Positions 22,443 through 32,289 of a stretch of 64,000 nucleotides of DNA are shown in pieces; within the stretch, counting starts at the first letter, position 1, and the number at the start of each line of letters is the position of its first letter. Source of the DNA: Rhizophlyctis rosea (taxonomy: Eukaryota; Chytridiomycota; Chytridiomycetes; Rhizophlyctidales; Rhizophlyctidaceae); NCBI GenBank assembly GCA_027596075.1, contig JADGJC010000092.1, positions 58,703-122,702 of the forward strand, given 5' to 3'. The notes under the pieces are model-generated. The model worked only from the letters and a program-made list of their open reading frames with translations, did no database searches and was not told the DNA's origin. Made by a program: the position numbers and the translations under genes.

Positions 22443-22733
22443 CTAACCATCACCACTCGGCACCACCAACCCAGCAAACTCATTTTTCCCAACAGCTTTT
22501 AAGACATCAGGTAAGCTCTTTGGTCGTCTAACACCTTCCGCCTCAGGTCGTTCAAGCCATCGTGCGCAGCCGTCGTCCAGTCCTGCAAATGTCGGTTGCC
22601 GACCCGTTGTGGTTGCGACGACGATCTTGAATACTGACGCGCAGACGGTGTATGCCTGTATGAAGTGTTTTGCGTCTGTGCCGGACGGTGCGGAGGGGAG
22701 GAGGAAGAGCATTAATGTTGGGGGGCGGGACAT
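22443..22733 (-). pseudogene. Truncated GATD1-like (DJ-1/PfpI superfamily) fragment
   Basis: The frame carries LFLLPSAPSGTDAKHFIQAY, KIVVATTTGRQPTFAGLDD, GCARWLERPEAEGV and FAGLVVPSGDG. These are collinear with the first half of GATD1-type glutamine-amidotransferase-like proteins (typical segments TTGG/RxxxFxGxDE, RW and LLIPxxPG). The frame stops at 22443 just before the nucleophile-elbow region. No downstream half is visible, so this is a 5' fragment. The family is poorly characterised. Confidence 0.55.
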
Positions 22734-23405
22734 GTTGGTTTTTGTTTGTTTACTGCTATATTTATTTGTTTAGGAAGCGGAGAAGCGTATTCAATCGGAA
22801 AGTGGAAGTCCAGGGAGTCGGGGACCAGCAGATGCCAGAAGGTTGGGACGAAATGCGGCATGTAACTTCATGTTACACAGATACCATGCCCACATTGCAC
22901 CGCCACTAAAACATCGTGTCTGTGCAGATGCCAAGTCAAGTCAACCGAATGTCATTAGATAGTCTCAGTTTCTCACGCGTCATCTAACCCTCTCCCTACC
23001 ACCCCTTCACCGCAACCACAACCCTCTCCTCCTCCACTTCCATCCGCTTCCCCACTCCCCACCCCTTTCACCTCATCCCTACGACCCGCAAAACCCACGC
23101 CCTTGGCGCCCGTCCTAGCAACTCACGTTCCTCTCCGTCTGCCAACGCGACAAAGTTTCAACTCAACAAGCCTCGGCTTCACATCACATCAATAGCACTC
23201 GACCGAAGCCCTTCTCATAACATGGGAGTGCGCAGCTACTACCTCGCACCGTCCTGCGCATTCGGTTCAAGACGCAAAAACGAGCGTAGACCACCCAGAC
23301 CTGGTGAAGGTACGCAATCGCGTCGTGATGTCATCGCTCCCATGACAAGGATTCCCACACGCCTTACAATCACAGCACCCGTTGGCGGCTTCAAGAAAAG
23401 GATCA
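22734..23405. other. No supportable gene
   Basis: Contains a pyrimidine-rich tract (about 22980-23110) that may be the 5' flank of the FG-repeat frame. Confidence 0.4.
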
Positions 23406-23697
23406 ATGATTGGCGGGTTCGGTCAAAATAGCGGAGGCACCTTTGGCAATCCCACTTTCGGGCCGTCGACAAACGCGTTTGGAGGTGGTAGCGGGTTTGG
23501 GGGCGGGACGGGCGCGTTTGGAGGTGGAGGTGGAGGGTCAGCTTTTGGTGGGGCCCACCGTGGGGGAGGATCAGCGTTTGGTGGTGGTAGCACATCCACG
23601 TCCGGAAACAATAGATCTTATACAGCTTTTGGTGGAGGAGGAACAAGCGGGTTTGGTGGGCAGAAACCTCCTCGAATAACGGACGAAGAAGAAGTAA
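23406..23697 (+). CDS. FG-repeat (nucleoporin-like) exon
   Basis: From ATG 23406 the frame encodes about 97 residues of glycine-rich FG/GFGG repeats (GFGQ, TFGN, AFGG, GFGG, SAFGG, TAFGG), ending PPRITDEEE at a good donor (GTAAGT, 23698). FG repeats of this kind line the nuclear pore channel and also occur in some mRNA-export factors. Only this exon is clear. Downstream sequence changes to a muskelin-like fragment in a different frame, so the gene is partial or rearranged. No assignment to a specific Nup is possible. Confidence 0.5.
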
Positions 23698-23744
23698 GTT
23701 AGTCACAGATGCCATCATTGTTTCACATTCCTTGATACTGATGA

Positions 23745-23925
23745 CAGCGACAGCGACAGCTTGGACAAAAACATCCATCCACGTGTGATCATCCCAGTCC
23801 GCCTCCTGCCACCCGCAAAACATCCTCGTCAACAGCCCGCAGGATCAGAGTTCGCGGTGGAGCTCCGGGTCGAATAATCAAAAGCAGTATATGACGATTC
23901 AGTTGGAGGGGATGAGTATTGCTCG
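23745..23925 (+). pseudogene. Muskelin discoidin-domain fragment
   Basis: One frame reads CHPQNILVNSPQDQSSRWSS and then NNQKQYMTIQLEGMSIA, the signature start of muskelin's N-terminal discoidin-like domain (PENILVDxPxDQSSRWSS then QYxxLxL). Just upstream a TGA sits where muskelin has Trp (H-V-stop-S-S). A GTGAGT donor follows at 23924. No further muskelin exons were found before 24560. Muskelin is part of the CTLH/GID-type E3 complex in many eukaryotes. Confidence 0.6.
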
Positions 23926-24757
23926 TGAGTATTCTATGTGGGGAAAGGAGTCGGGTAGTGGGAGGTGGCCTGATTGCGTAGCGTAGAATGTGTGAAAGGC
24001 TTAGATGCCCATACAGCGTATATGAATAAGGCGCACCGTATGGTTGTGAAAGTGGATACGGAACAAAGCCTATGGGGACCGGGAAGAGAGTCCCACAACA
24101 AAAAGGGGGGGAGTTCCGTTACAGGGGTTTGACGGGTAACCATGGGCATGGTGTTCCTTTCAGCGGCCTGTTGTCGTTTGAACAAGGGGGATCTTCTGCC
24201 GAAGCATATTGATTCCTTGGTAATTCCGTGAAGCCCGGCGACGACAATTGGCTTTGAGAGTGGGGTCATTTGTCAACGGCTCTGGGAAGGGGCAGAGGGG
24301 CAAATTAGACATGGGGGTGGGAGGAGTTGCACACATCAGGTAATCCTCACCTGAAGGACGAAGAAGGGCAAAGCCGATCATCCTTAGCTCCTATGGACCC
24401 TGTCGCGTTACACAAACACCAGGGTCCATGTGAAGCTGTCCCCACACCATCCCTAATAGGAAAAGACGAAATTGAGTCATTGACGCCCCTGGGCCATAAG
24501 ACGTCAATCAAATGACCTTTATTCAATGAGAAGCAGTCATTTAAATATGGCGGATCAACATGAACAATGTCCAGTTTCATAACGGAAACATGCGCATTGG
24601 GCCCAAGCTGAGTAGGTACATCTCCTCATCAGACATCAGACGAAGAAACAAAATTGGTACAGAAGTGGCAGAAGAAGTGCTGAACATAGATTGCAATCCA
24701 AATGCAAGACACTACCAAATCCCACCCCACAACGTCTCTTCCTTAGCCTTCACACTA
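23926..24757. other. No supportable gene
   Basis: Short frames only. No motif recognised. Confidence 0.4.
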
Positions 24758-25144
24758 CTAGCTAGTAGTCTCGTCACCTTCTTCCTCCTCGTCACTCTCT
24801 TCCAGTTCCTCGTCAAGTTAATCTCAGATCGAATTCAGGTATCCCGGCCGCTTTCACTTTTTCTAAAAACGCTGTATTCACAGGTAATGATTTATATTTT
24901 TCGAGACCTCTCAAAGAGGCTGGGGAGAGACCTTCCAGAGAGATAGGGAAGAAATTCAATGACGGTGTGGGTTTTGTCGTGGGTTGTGGGGGATTTGGGG
25001 TAGGAGGTGCGGGGGGAGGCGGGGCAGGAGGTGGTGCAGGAGGTGAAATGATTCGGTTGCTGGGTTGCTGGAAGTGGGCGGAGTTACTTTGGTTTCCGTA
25101 GTTGAGGGTTGTTGACCTAGGGAGGGCTCGTCGGGTGCACTCAT
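24758..25144 (-). pseudogene. Proline-rich hypothetical protein with two frame breaks
   Basis: ATG at 25144 opens MSAPDEPSLGQQPSTTETKV and continues to NPATES. One reading-frame change near 25055 leads to a Pro/Ala-rich run, then LNFFPISLEGLSPASLRGLE and AFLEKVKAAGIPEFDLRL. A second one-base change near 24813 is needed to reach an acidic tail (LDEELEESDEEEEGDE) ending at TAG 24758. Each segment looks coding, but they lie in three frames with no usable introns between them. Family unknown. Pseudogene or local sequence errors. Confidence 0.4.
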
Positions 25145-26099
25145 CGTGTGTGTGATGAAATCAGTCGTTGATGACGGAACGTATAGTTTGTTAGAAACGT
25201 TAAAGAGTCCAAACTGGAGGCTGTGCAATTTTGAAGGACTGACCACCACGAACGCTTTCTTCCAAATTGCGGAAAGCCCAAGCCATACAAAACTGGTTCG
25301 GACGGGGAATCGGCATGTATGTACCACTCCAGTCAACGCTTGTTTACTACCACTCTGCTTCCCTACCTTCTCTCCTGCCTCACGTATCTCTTCCTTGGAA
25401 AGAAATGACATGTTTCAAATGTCACCAACGGGAACTATGGAATTGGAAATACTGATCATGTGGAAGTTGTTCGCTCGTTAAACTCACTATTGGTGGGATT
25501 CGACGATATTCAAGAATCTACGCAAACATTCCAGGGTTGACCCTCGTCTGTGCTGTGGCCGTTCACTGATGACGTGGATGCCCAACTCTCCCAGACAAAG
25601 GGCGAATGAAGCGTGTAAAGCAACGTCATGCGTCAACTCAAGCACTTCAATATTTCATTGTACTCCATCCTTGACTCTGGAGAAGAGGGAGGAGGAATGT
25701 TTAAGAGTCGGTGGCGGCTTCACATATTATTTACAAATAAAGCAAATGAACTCCGGGAGAAGGTGCGTTTGTGCATTGAGACCCACGCGACGCGTTTGGT
25801 GCATGACGTGTCCCTTCAAATAATGAAGGAGGTTTTCTGCCAAGGACGTTGAACATCGTCCGGGTGTGCATATGATTGTGAACAGTCGGCCAGGAACAGT
25901 AAGTTGAGAGCACGCCACCAGTCTCCCTCTGATGCATTGACTGGCAATCGGCTGGTTCATAAATTCACCTCCCCCTCCATAACACCACCATTTGATTCCT
26001 CACACAAATCTCTCTTCACGTCCCATAAGCAACGCAGCATCCCCACCTATAACCTACACTATTCCCATTTACTAAACAACAAGAACGCTCGAAAAAAAA
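25145..26099. other. No supportable gene
   Basis: Frames of 60-110 residues without recognisable content. The last 100 bp are the pyrimidine-rich 5' flank of the inhibitor gene. Confidence 0.4.
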
Positions 26100-26460
26100 A
26101 TGAGCTCAAAACTCGAACCCTACCAAAAACTCGTGGGCAAACAGTTTGCCCCTTCGGCGAAAGAAGTCATCAATCTCGTCGAATCGGGTGTTGAAGACGA
26201 CAAGGTGAGAGAAAAACAAATCATCTCATTGATAGTTTCGCGGCGAATTTTTGTTGGACATCTTTTCGTTGATGACTTTTGATTTGAAATTTGAGAAATA
26301 CTCACCGCAAACACACACACAGATTTTCACTAAAGACGATCTGCCACAACCTTCACGCGTTCTTTACCCCGGTGACATGATGACGGCGGAATACGTGGAG
26401 GACCGACTTAACGTTCATGTGAATGATGATGGGGTTGTCCAGCAGGTCACATTGGGATGA
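26100..26460 (+). CDS. Peptidase inhibitor I78-family small protein, 2 exons
   Basis: Exons 26100-26204 and 26323-26460 (intron 118 nt, GT-AG, between codons) encode 80 residues ending at TGA. The sequence has the I78 layout: YQKLVGKQ near the N-terminus, then PSRVLYPGDMMTAEYVEDRL, then NVHVNDDGVVQQVTLG. The PGD(M)xT and DRLNVHxDDxGxV elements are characteristic. There is no signal peptide and no disulfide-forming cysteine, so it is probably intracellular. Members inhibit serine peptidases; the target here is unknown. The ATG is preceded by an A-rich run. Confidence 0.85.
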
Positions 26461-27727
26461 AAGATGTGGTCAAAGGGGAGAAGGGACGTTCGCTGACATT
26501 AGCGGGTGTTTGAAGGGTGGTAAAAGGTCGGGCGTTGACTGCAGATGTCGTTAGGGTGAAAGGAGGGTTGGGGTTTCATGTATATCTGACAGTTTGTCAT
26601 TTTGGCTGTGAATGTAAATTTCATTTTGGGTTCCCGCATTGGGTTGCTATTGGTGTTTATCGTGAAAGTGACTACTACTATGCTTGAAAATTGATCATAG
26701 AGTGATCTCACATCAATGTCGAGAGGAAAAGCGACACACGGGACATGATTCGGGTCATCCTCTTGGTGTCAGAAACCAAAGCTTTGCCATCACGGACGTC
26801 AGAACAGATCCTTGAAACCGTGGAAAAATGAAAGGAAAGTGGGAAAACAAAAACCAATTCACTGCTGAAAATCTGTGCAAGGTGGAATTCACAAATTGAC
26901 TACAAGCCAGGAACGTATGAATTCCACGTTGCTCACAGATTGAAAGACAGTGGATCGGATATGAAGGCGGGAAGGGTCTTGAACAGATGGGAAGAAGAAA
27001 GAAGAAACGAAGAAGAGAAGAACAACACAACGAAGGAACACACTGAGAATGCGAAGGCAACCGAACAACAAAAAAGACACCGCATACGAGACAAAGGAAG
27101 AGAAGCAGGTGCTCCGTGCAGGATGCTGTTGACGCCTTGGTGTGGACGCGCGAAACCATTATGGACGAGCAGATCTTAGATGAGGGCAACACCAGGATGA
27201 GATAAAAACCGCTTCGCAAAAAACGATAGAAATATGACATTAGAGACACTCTGCAGCCCGTTCCGAACCGTATTTGGCTGTCGAAGGAGTGTGACGAACG
27301 CGGTGTGTAGGAGATGGAAGGTAGATCTAAAGTGCACATAACGGTGGGTTGTGAGGGGGGAACGTGCGGACCAGCCGGCTATATATATGTTTTGTGAAGG
27401 AGGCTTGCGACCCTGGTCTTGCGTGTTTTCCCCCAATCAATATCAAAATCAGTGCTCAGCCAATCCCATTTAGCCGGAACCCCAGGGTCCAGGGGACGAT
27501 TGATTTGACAAAACCATCCTTCTCCCTCTTCTCTGCGGTCATACCATCCTTTTCTATCTTTCATTATTTATTCATTTGTACCATTCCATAATGGAAGTCT
27601 CGTCTTGTTTTATGGGATTAGCGGTCCTGGTACATACAGGAAACGGCTTCTACTGTATTCCTACTACCACATTGCCGGATCAATTCCCCTTCGTCATTCC
27701 TCAGTTTCCGCGAAACCCGCTAACGCG
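26461..27727. other. No supportable gene
   Basis: The longest frame (minus 26755-27339, 194 residues) is Cys/Phe/Ser-rich with hydrophobic stretches but matches nothing I recognise. The plus strand of the same segment is Glu/Lys-rich. A TATATATA run occurs near 27382. Confidence 0.35.
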
Positions 27728-28377
27728 TCAATTGCCATTTCCGTGAGCGGATGATTCGGTCCCCTTCCGCCATCTCCCGACAATCCTCACATAGATCCCT
27801 TGCGTGCTCAACTTTACCCCACTATTTGCGAAATCGAGCTGAACGGTGAGGGTATGAAGATGACCAGGTCCCAGCACCCGCCTATGATTCTCTAAACACT
27901 CCAGAAATATCGGTTTCGCCTGTTCGTACTCTGCCTGAAACATCAGCACCGCCGTCGATCCGCCCAACGTCGTTAGTATCTCCGAACGATCCGCTCTCGA
28001 TACTTGGGTCTTCCGTCGTAAAACGTCAGCATAGATTTGCTCTGAACCTTCGTATGCCTCCACCTCACAGCCCCGCAGTATCACCGGAATCTCCCAGTGT
28101 GTGGATGATCTCCCTCAGAAGCTCCATACGTCCATACTGCTTTGTCAAGCCGCCTCTCCCTCCGGTATAGATCAGCCTGATGTCGCACGGAAGCCTGCGC
28201 AGTGTGCCTCTGACTCTCCTGATCCTCCATGTTCTGCCTCCTGCGGAAAGATACATTAGACCTGGTGTGCCGAGTCCGGGGAGGTGTCAGCAAAATGTGA
28301 ACAAATGAAGGAAAACGTTCTGGTTGCCCGAACAATGGACATCGGTCAACTGTGACGAACCGGAACAGCAAGACCAC
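27728..28377 (-). pseudogene. Decayed tetratricopeptide-repeat (kinesin-light-chain-like) fragment
   Basis: One frame contains EYEQAKPIFLECLENHRRVL followed by GPGHLHTLT, the typical TPR pattern of NACHT/KLC-type repeats (YxxAxxxxxxxLxxRxRxLGxxHxxTL). A preceding partial repeat reads YEGSEQIYADVLRRKTQV. Upstream in other frames is YRRERRLDKA, a third partial repeat. The frames do not join through plausible introns. Confidence 0.5.
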
Positions 28378-28636
28378 CCCATCACAGTTGCATCAGAGAT
28401 ATCGGCATCCAGCAGGCGCTTTCAACTGCATGGTCAATTTTGTGATGTATGAGAACCACGCGCCGAGACGTCTGACACAACTAAGTAAGTTTGCCCTAGA
28501 ACCTTCACAACCATCGCCAATATGTTCAAAAGTTTGCACTGAGAAAACCAATCAGAATATATTACAAATTCACCGTTCATATATCGGAACTATTAAGTAT
28601 CCAAACCACTCCTACAAGTCCTTACGACTACCATCC
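28378..28636. other. Intergenic
   Basis: No gene seen. Confidence 0.4.
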
Positions 28637-29650
28637 CTATCGACGTTTACCTCGTCGAGCACGACCGCCACGCCCGCCATTCGAATCTCCGCGGTTCCTT
28701 TCATGTCTATCAGAAATCTGAAGAGCCCGTAAAGCAGCTTCAACATCTCGAATACCACGGTTGCAGACTTCCAAGGCATGTCGCCGGTCGTTGCGAAGCA
28801 TCCAAGTCAAGGTGCCTAGGAAGATATCTTGAGATCCATCTGTGGCGTGGGGCGGGCTGTCTAGGGGAGGATTGAGCGGCATTGGAGGAGAGTGGGTTAT
28901 CGGGGTATTTGGGATGGGACCAGGAGGAATTATAGGGAGGTGCAGATATGCTGGGTTCATGGGGTATAATGAGTGTGACGGGAACGATGGGTGGTGAGGG
29001 TATTGTTGGACGCCATATGCACTGCGTGCTGGAGCGGGCGAAACACGGTGGGATCGACTGGGGGGTATGGCGGGTTTGATAGGGCGTCGGAGTATTTGCG
29101 GGTTGATCTGTAAATGACACATGAAGAAATGAGTATTCGAGTGATGGCGGCGGAAGCTTGAGTTATGGGAAGCTTTCTTACCGTTAAAGGCTGGTATGGG
29201 GCTCTGTATTGTGTTGATATTGAAAAGTTAGTTCTCGAATATAACGCCATTCTATCCGGCAACCTACTCACGAAAGTGACAGCCGGAACTTCTTCATTTA
29301 CGTCATCATTGAAAAGACTTGCTATGGCCTCCTGAAGCTCCTATCAGAAACAAGTACAGAACGCTATTCAGATCGCACGAACCACCGTCAACTCATTCTC
29401 GCTGCTGATATCGTCCTCTGCTCCTATGAAAGTTCCATCTGGCTGTGGTTGTGGTCAGGGCAATATCGGTATTGCCAGCGATAAACTTTACTCACCACTT
29501 CATTGGTGTAGGTCATACCCAACGACTGGAGGAGGGGGTCTTCCTCGTCATTGCGGAGACTGACACTGACTTCCGGCACATTGGTAGCTTCTTGAAAGGA
29601 GGAAACAGACTCGGTGTCGCTGGAAACCAAAGAGGGAGTTTGACCGCCGT
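28637..29650 (-). CDS. Hypothetical Pro-rich protein with RGG-like tail, multi-exon
   Basis: The last exon (29107-28637) encodes a Pro-rich stretch (PSRSHRVSPAPARSAYG to MPLNPPLDSPP), a predicted helix (LGTLTWMLRNDRRHALEVCN, then RDVEAALRALQ) and a basic Gly/Arg tail (GDSNGGRGGRARRGKRR). Upstream candidate exons read SSFQEATNVPEVSV (about 29590), DGTFIGAEDDISSENELT (about 29440) and LQEAIASLFNDDVNEEVP (about 29320), all bounded by GT-AG. One small exon near 29185 does not splice in phase on both sides, so the model is incomplete or the gene has a one-base lesion. No start codon fixed. The tail suggests RNA binding (inference). Confidence 0.4.
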
Positions 29651-30735
29651 CCGTCGGAAGGTCTTCTTGAACTTAGCTGTCAATGTTCAGGTTGTATTAC
29701 ACTTCCGCGAGGGTCGTTATTCCGAAAGGATGGGTTTGCAGTCCCACCAGCCACACGATGACCGTGCCGCCCGCAGTTCTTTGTTACAAGGGAGAGGGCT
29801 TGCCCTGCGTCCTTAGTTAAAGCCCCATGGAAGTGGCGCGAGGAGTCTGGCATCAGGGTGGTTCAAGAGTGTTGGAAAGGAGGAAACCCTTGACGCACAA
29901 CAAATCCACACTAAAGGTCGAAAGTATTTTCAAGAAAGATGGTGATTGCTGTCAATTAAAGTCTTGAGCATGTGCAGGAACGCCTGTGGTTGTCAAATTG
30001 TCTTCCGGGAAATATGTCCTCATCCATGCAAGATCCAACCAGCAGAGTACTGTCTTTGAGATTCCTGCAACCTGATTAGGCTACCTATGGGAGCGAAACA
30101 CTGTGCGGACACGAACGACCCGTTCACCAAATGTACTCTAAAATCGCTCTCGAACGCACTGATTAAGATCCAGAAATCATCGTACATGCAATAGCTGGAT
30201 GCGCACATGTCGAGTCGCAACCTGTTTGATACGAACCCGAGACAAAAAGCTTGTGCTACCCGTGCTGTTGTGCTTGCGTCTAAGGTTGAATTAGCAGTTG
30301 TAGGGGGTTTCGGACCGCGGACAGGGCGTCTATTACTCCTTGTTTTCAATGCAGTCCTATGATGAGGATGAGGGTTCCTCGTTTTTGATTTTGGTGGACA
30401 GAAACTTCTGTGTGCGGTTTAAATCGTTGAATATGGCACACTCTACACGATTTGTCAATCACAGATGATCACCGAAGGACGTCATCCAACAATTCAGAGC
30501 GATAACTCAAAGACTAACAACCATATCAATATCAAATATTGGCAAGATAATCTCGTCCGATACGATCAATCATACGACTATATTCTCAAAAGCCAAACCA
30601 ACCGAAACAGACAAACTTACGACATTGGATCCATTCAGGAGTCTAACTTACGACCGACGTTGAATCCATTTAGAAGTCTCAAGGCAAAGCTGATTGGACC
30701 CGGAGGAGACAGCCCAACCCCCACTTTCCTGTTTA
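29651..30735. other. No supportable gene
   Basis: Short frames only, including an Asn/Tyr-rich plus-strand frame that runs into the tandem repeat at 30736. Confidence 0.4.
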
Positions 30736-30830
30736 TTGGATTACTCGCAACCATACTTTCCTGTTCATTCTTGTTTTTCGGATTACTCGCAACCATACTT
30801 TCCTGTTCATTTTTGAGTTTCGGATCACTT
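30736..30830 (+). repeat. Tandem repeat, 45-bp unit, two copies
   Basis: The block GGATTACTCGCAACCATACT plus TTCCTGTTCATT occurs twice, starting near 30739 and 30780, nearly identical. In the plus frame it reads as the hydrophobic repeat GLLATILSCSF. Confidence 0.8.
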
Positions 30831-31350
30831 GGGACTCTTTGATTCAAACGAAGTCAACAACGCTGTGCTAGTTCAGAGACACTCGGACCAAGTGAATGCA
30901 AATTTCCATTGGCAGCTGGGGACTACAGCGATCTTCAACAATAATCGATACGTGATGCCATGGTGATTAAGGTGTTTTTACTTGAACATTCTACCCACAA
31001 ACCCACCCATCCATTCCGACCTCTGCAAAATGCGCAGCTTTTTGGAATGCAACGCACGAAGAGGTTTGTGGTGCTACAAAGGATATGGTGAAATCCATTC
31101 TTCTTCATGTCCCATCCTACCCAGACATCACACATCTCGCCATCCCATGACCTGACCCTGACCTGAGACAGCTAAAGGATGTTCTAGTAAAGGATGTTCT
31201 AGTAGCTAAAGGATGTTCTAGTAGCTCGTGTTTGGACTGGAATTGACCAGTCACGCCTTTTGTCGCCACATGTGGCTTGAGTGTCGGAAATCTGACACTC
31301 ACAGACTCCGCGTTGAGGTTGGAACTTGGCCGGGGCGTGATTTTTGCCCC
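30831..31350. other. 5' flank of the CX9C gene, no gene seen
   Basis: Contains the 19-bp repeat listed separately and short frames only. Confidence 0.4.
31171..31226 (+). repeat. Short tandem repeat, TAAAGGATGTTCTAGTAGC, three copies
   Basis: Two full copies and one 14-bp partial copy in 56 bp, about 180 bp upstream of the CX9C gene start. Confidence 0.85.
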
Positions 31351-31358
31351 ATATATAT
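31351..31358 (+). promoter_or_regulatory. Candidate TATA box
   Basis: ATATATAT, 50 bp upstream of the ATG at 31408. Position and sequence fit a TATA element; inference only. Confidence 0.35.
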
Positions 31359-31407
31359 CTTACCCACCCGGTAGGTACCGGTACTTGGATTCACAAAAAG
31401 CAACAAA

Positions 31408-31866
31408 ATGGGCGGCTCTTTCTCAGTAGACTTGGAGCCCATATCCTATTTCTGCAAACAGCAGGCACAGGCGTCTCAAGCATGCATGGAGAAATATAAC
31501 TACGACAGGTGACCATACACGTTGTTGTGCAGCGAAAAATATGCCATTACCTCCTCCAACTGTGTCATCTAACCTAAGGGGACCATAAACAGAGACAAAT
31601 ACCGCGGACCCTGCCGCCAAGCATTCCAAGACTACAAAGACTGCAAAGCCCGCTGGAGTGAACTCAAAACACTGATTCAACGACACGACATACCCGGGCA
31701 GAGCGAGTGGGCAAATCCAAACATACCTCCACCGATACCGCCGAAGAGTGAGCAGAGTAGGGAGTTTGTTGAAGTTTGGTTGGAAGAGGCGAAGAAGTTG
31801 TGGGACGGGACGGGAGCGAAGAAGACGGGAGAGGGGGGGACAAAGAAGGAGGGCGGTGGTGTGTAG
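31408..31866 (+). CDS. Twin-CX9C (CHCH) mitochondrial-type protein, 2 exons
   Basis: Exons 31408-31508 and 31593-31866 (intron 84 nt) encode 124 residues ending at TAG. Two CX9C motifs, CKQQAQASQAC and CRQAFQDYKDC, are separated by a helix turn with EKYNYDRDKY. This is the coiled-coil-helix-coiled-coil-helix fold of intermembrane-space proteins imported by the Mia40 relay. The spacing and the aspartate/lysine-rich loop recall Cox23/CHCHD7-type assembly factors, but similarity is too general to name the ortholog. The C-terminal 35 residues are Lys/Gly/Glu-rich. The intron falls between the two CX9C motifs. A candidate TATA lies 50 bp upstream. Confidence 0.8.
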
Positions 31867-32289
31867 GTTTTGGTGGACTGACGGGGAGGATATTTTGATT
31901 GTAAGATAGATTGTAGATAGTTGGCATACACTGACGAGGTTGTTACGTATGTATATAGTTGCTCAGTAATCATTTCCATACGTTTAGAATGATGCGGCGT
32001 TCTTGATTCGATGACCCCTCCATAGACGATGAGGTTTGATAAACAAACCTGCATAACTTCCCGATCGGTGATCTTCGCGCAGAAACGCTATGAGGCGCTA
32101 TGACATGCAAGCCTGATCGGCCAGAGGCTTTTGCACTGATTCATGAAAAACAATCCCAAACCCAAAATCCAGCTTTACCATTGCAGCATCGCCAAAATTT
32201 TTGCTGTAAGCCCATCACCGTCAAATTTCCAGCTCCTTATTCCAAACCGTTGTACTAAATCCACTCACCGTCGACCACCACCAACAATC
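31867..32289. other. Intergenic
   Basis: No gene seen. Probably the terminator of the CX9C gene and the promoter of the PH-domain gene. Confidence 0.5.
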
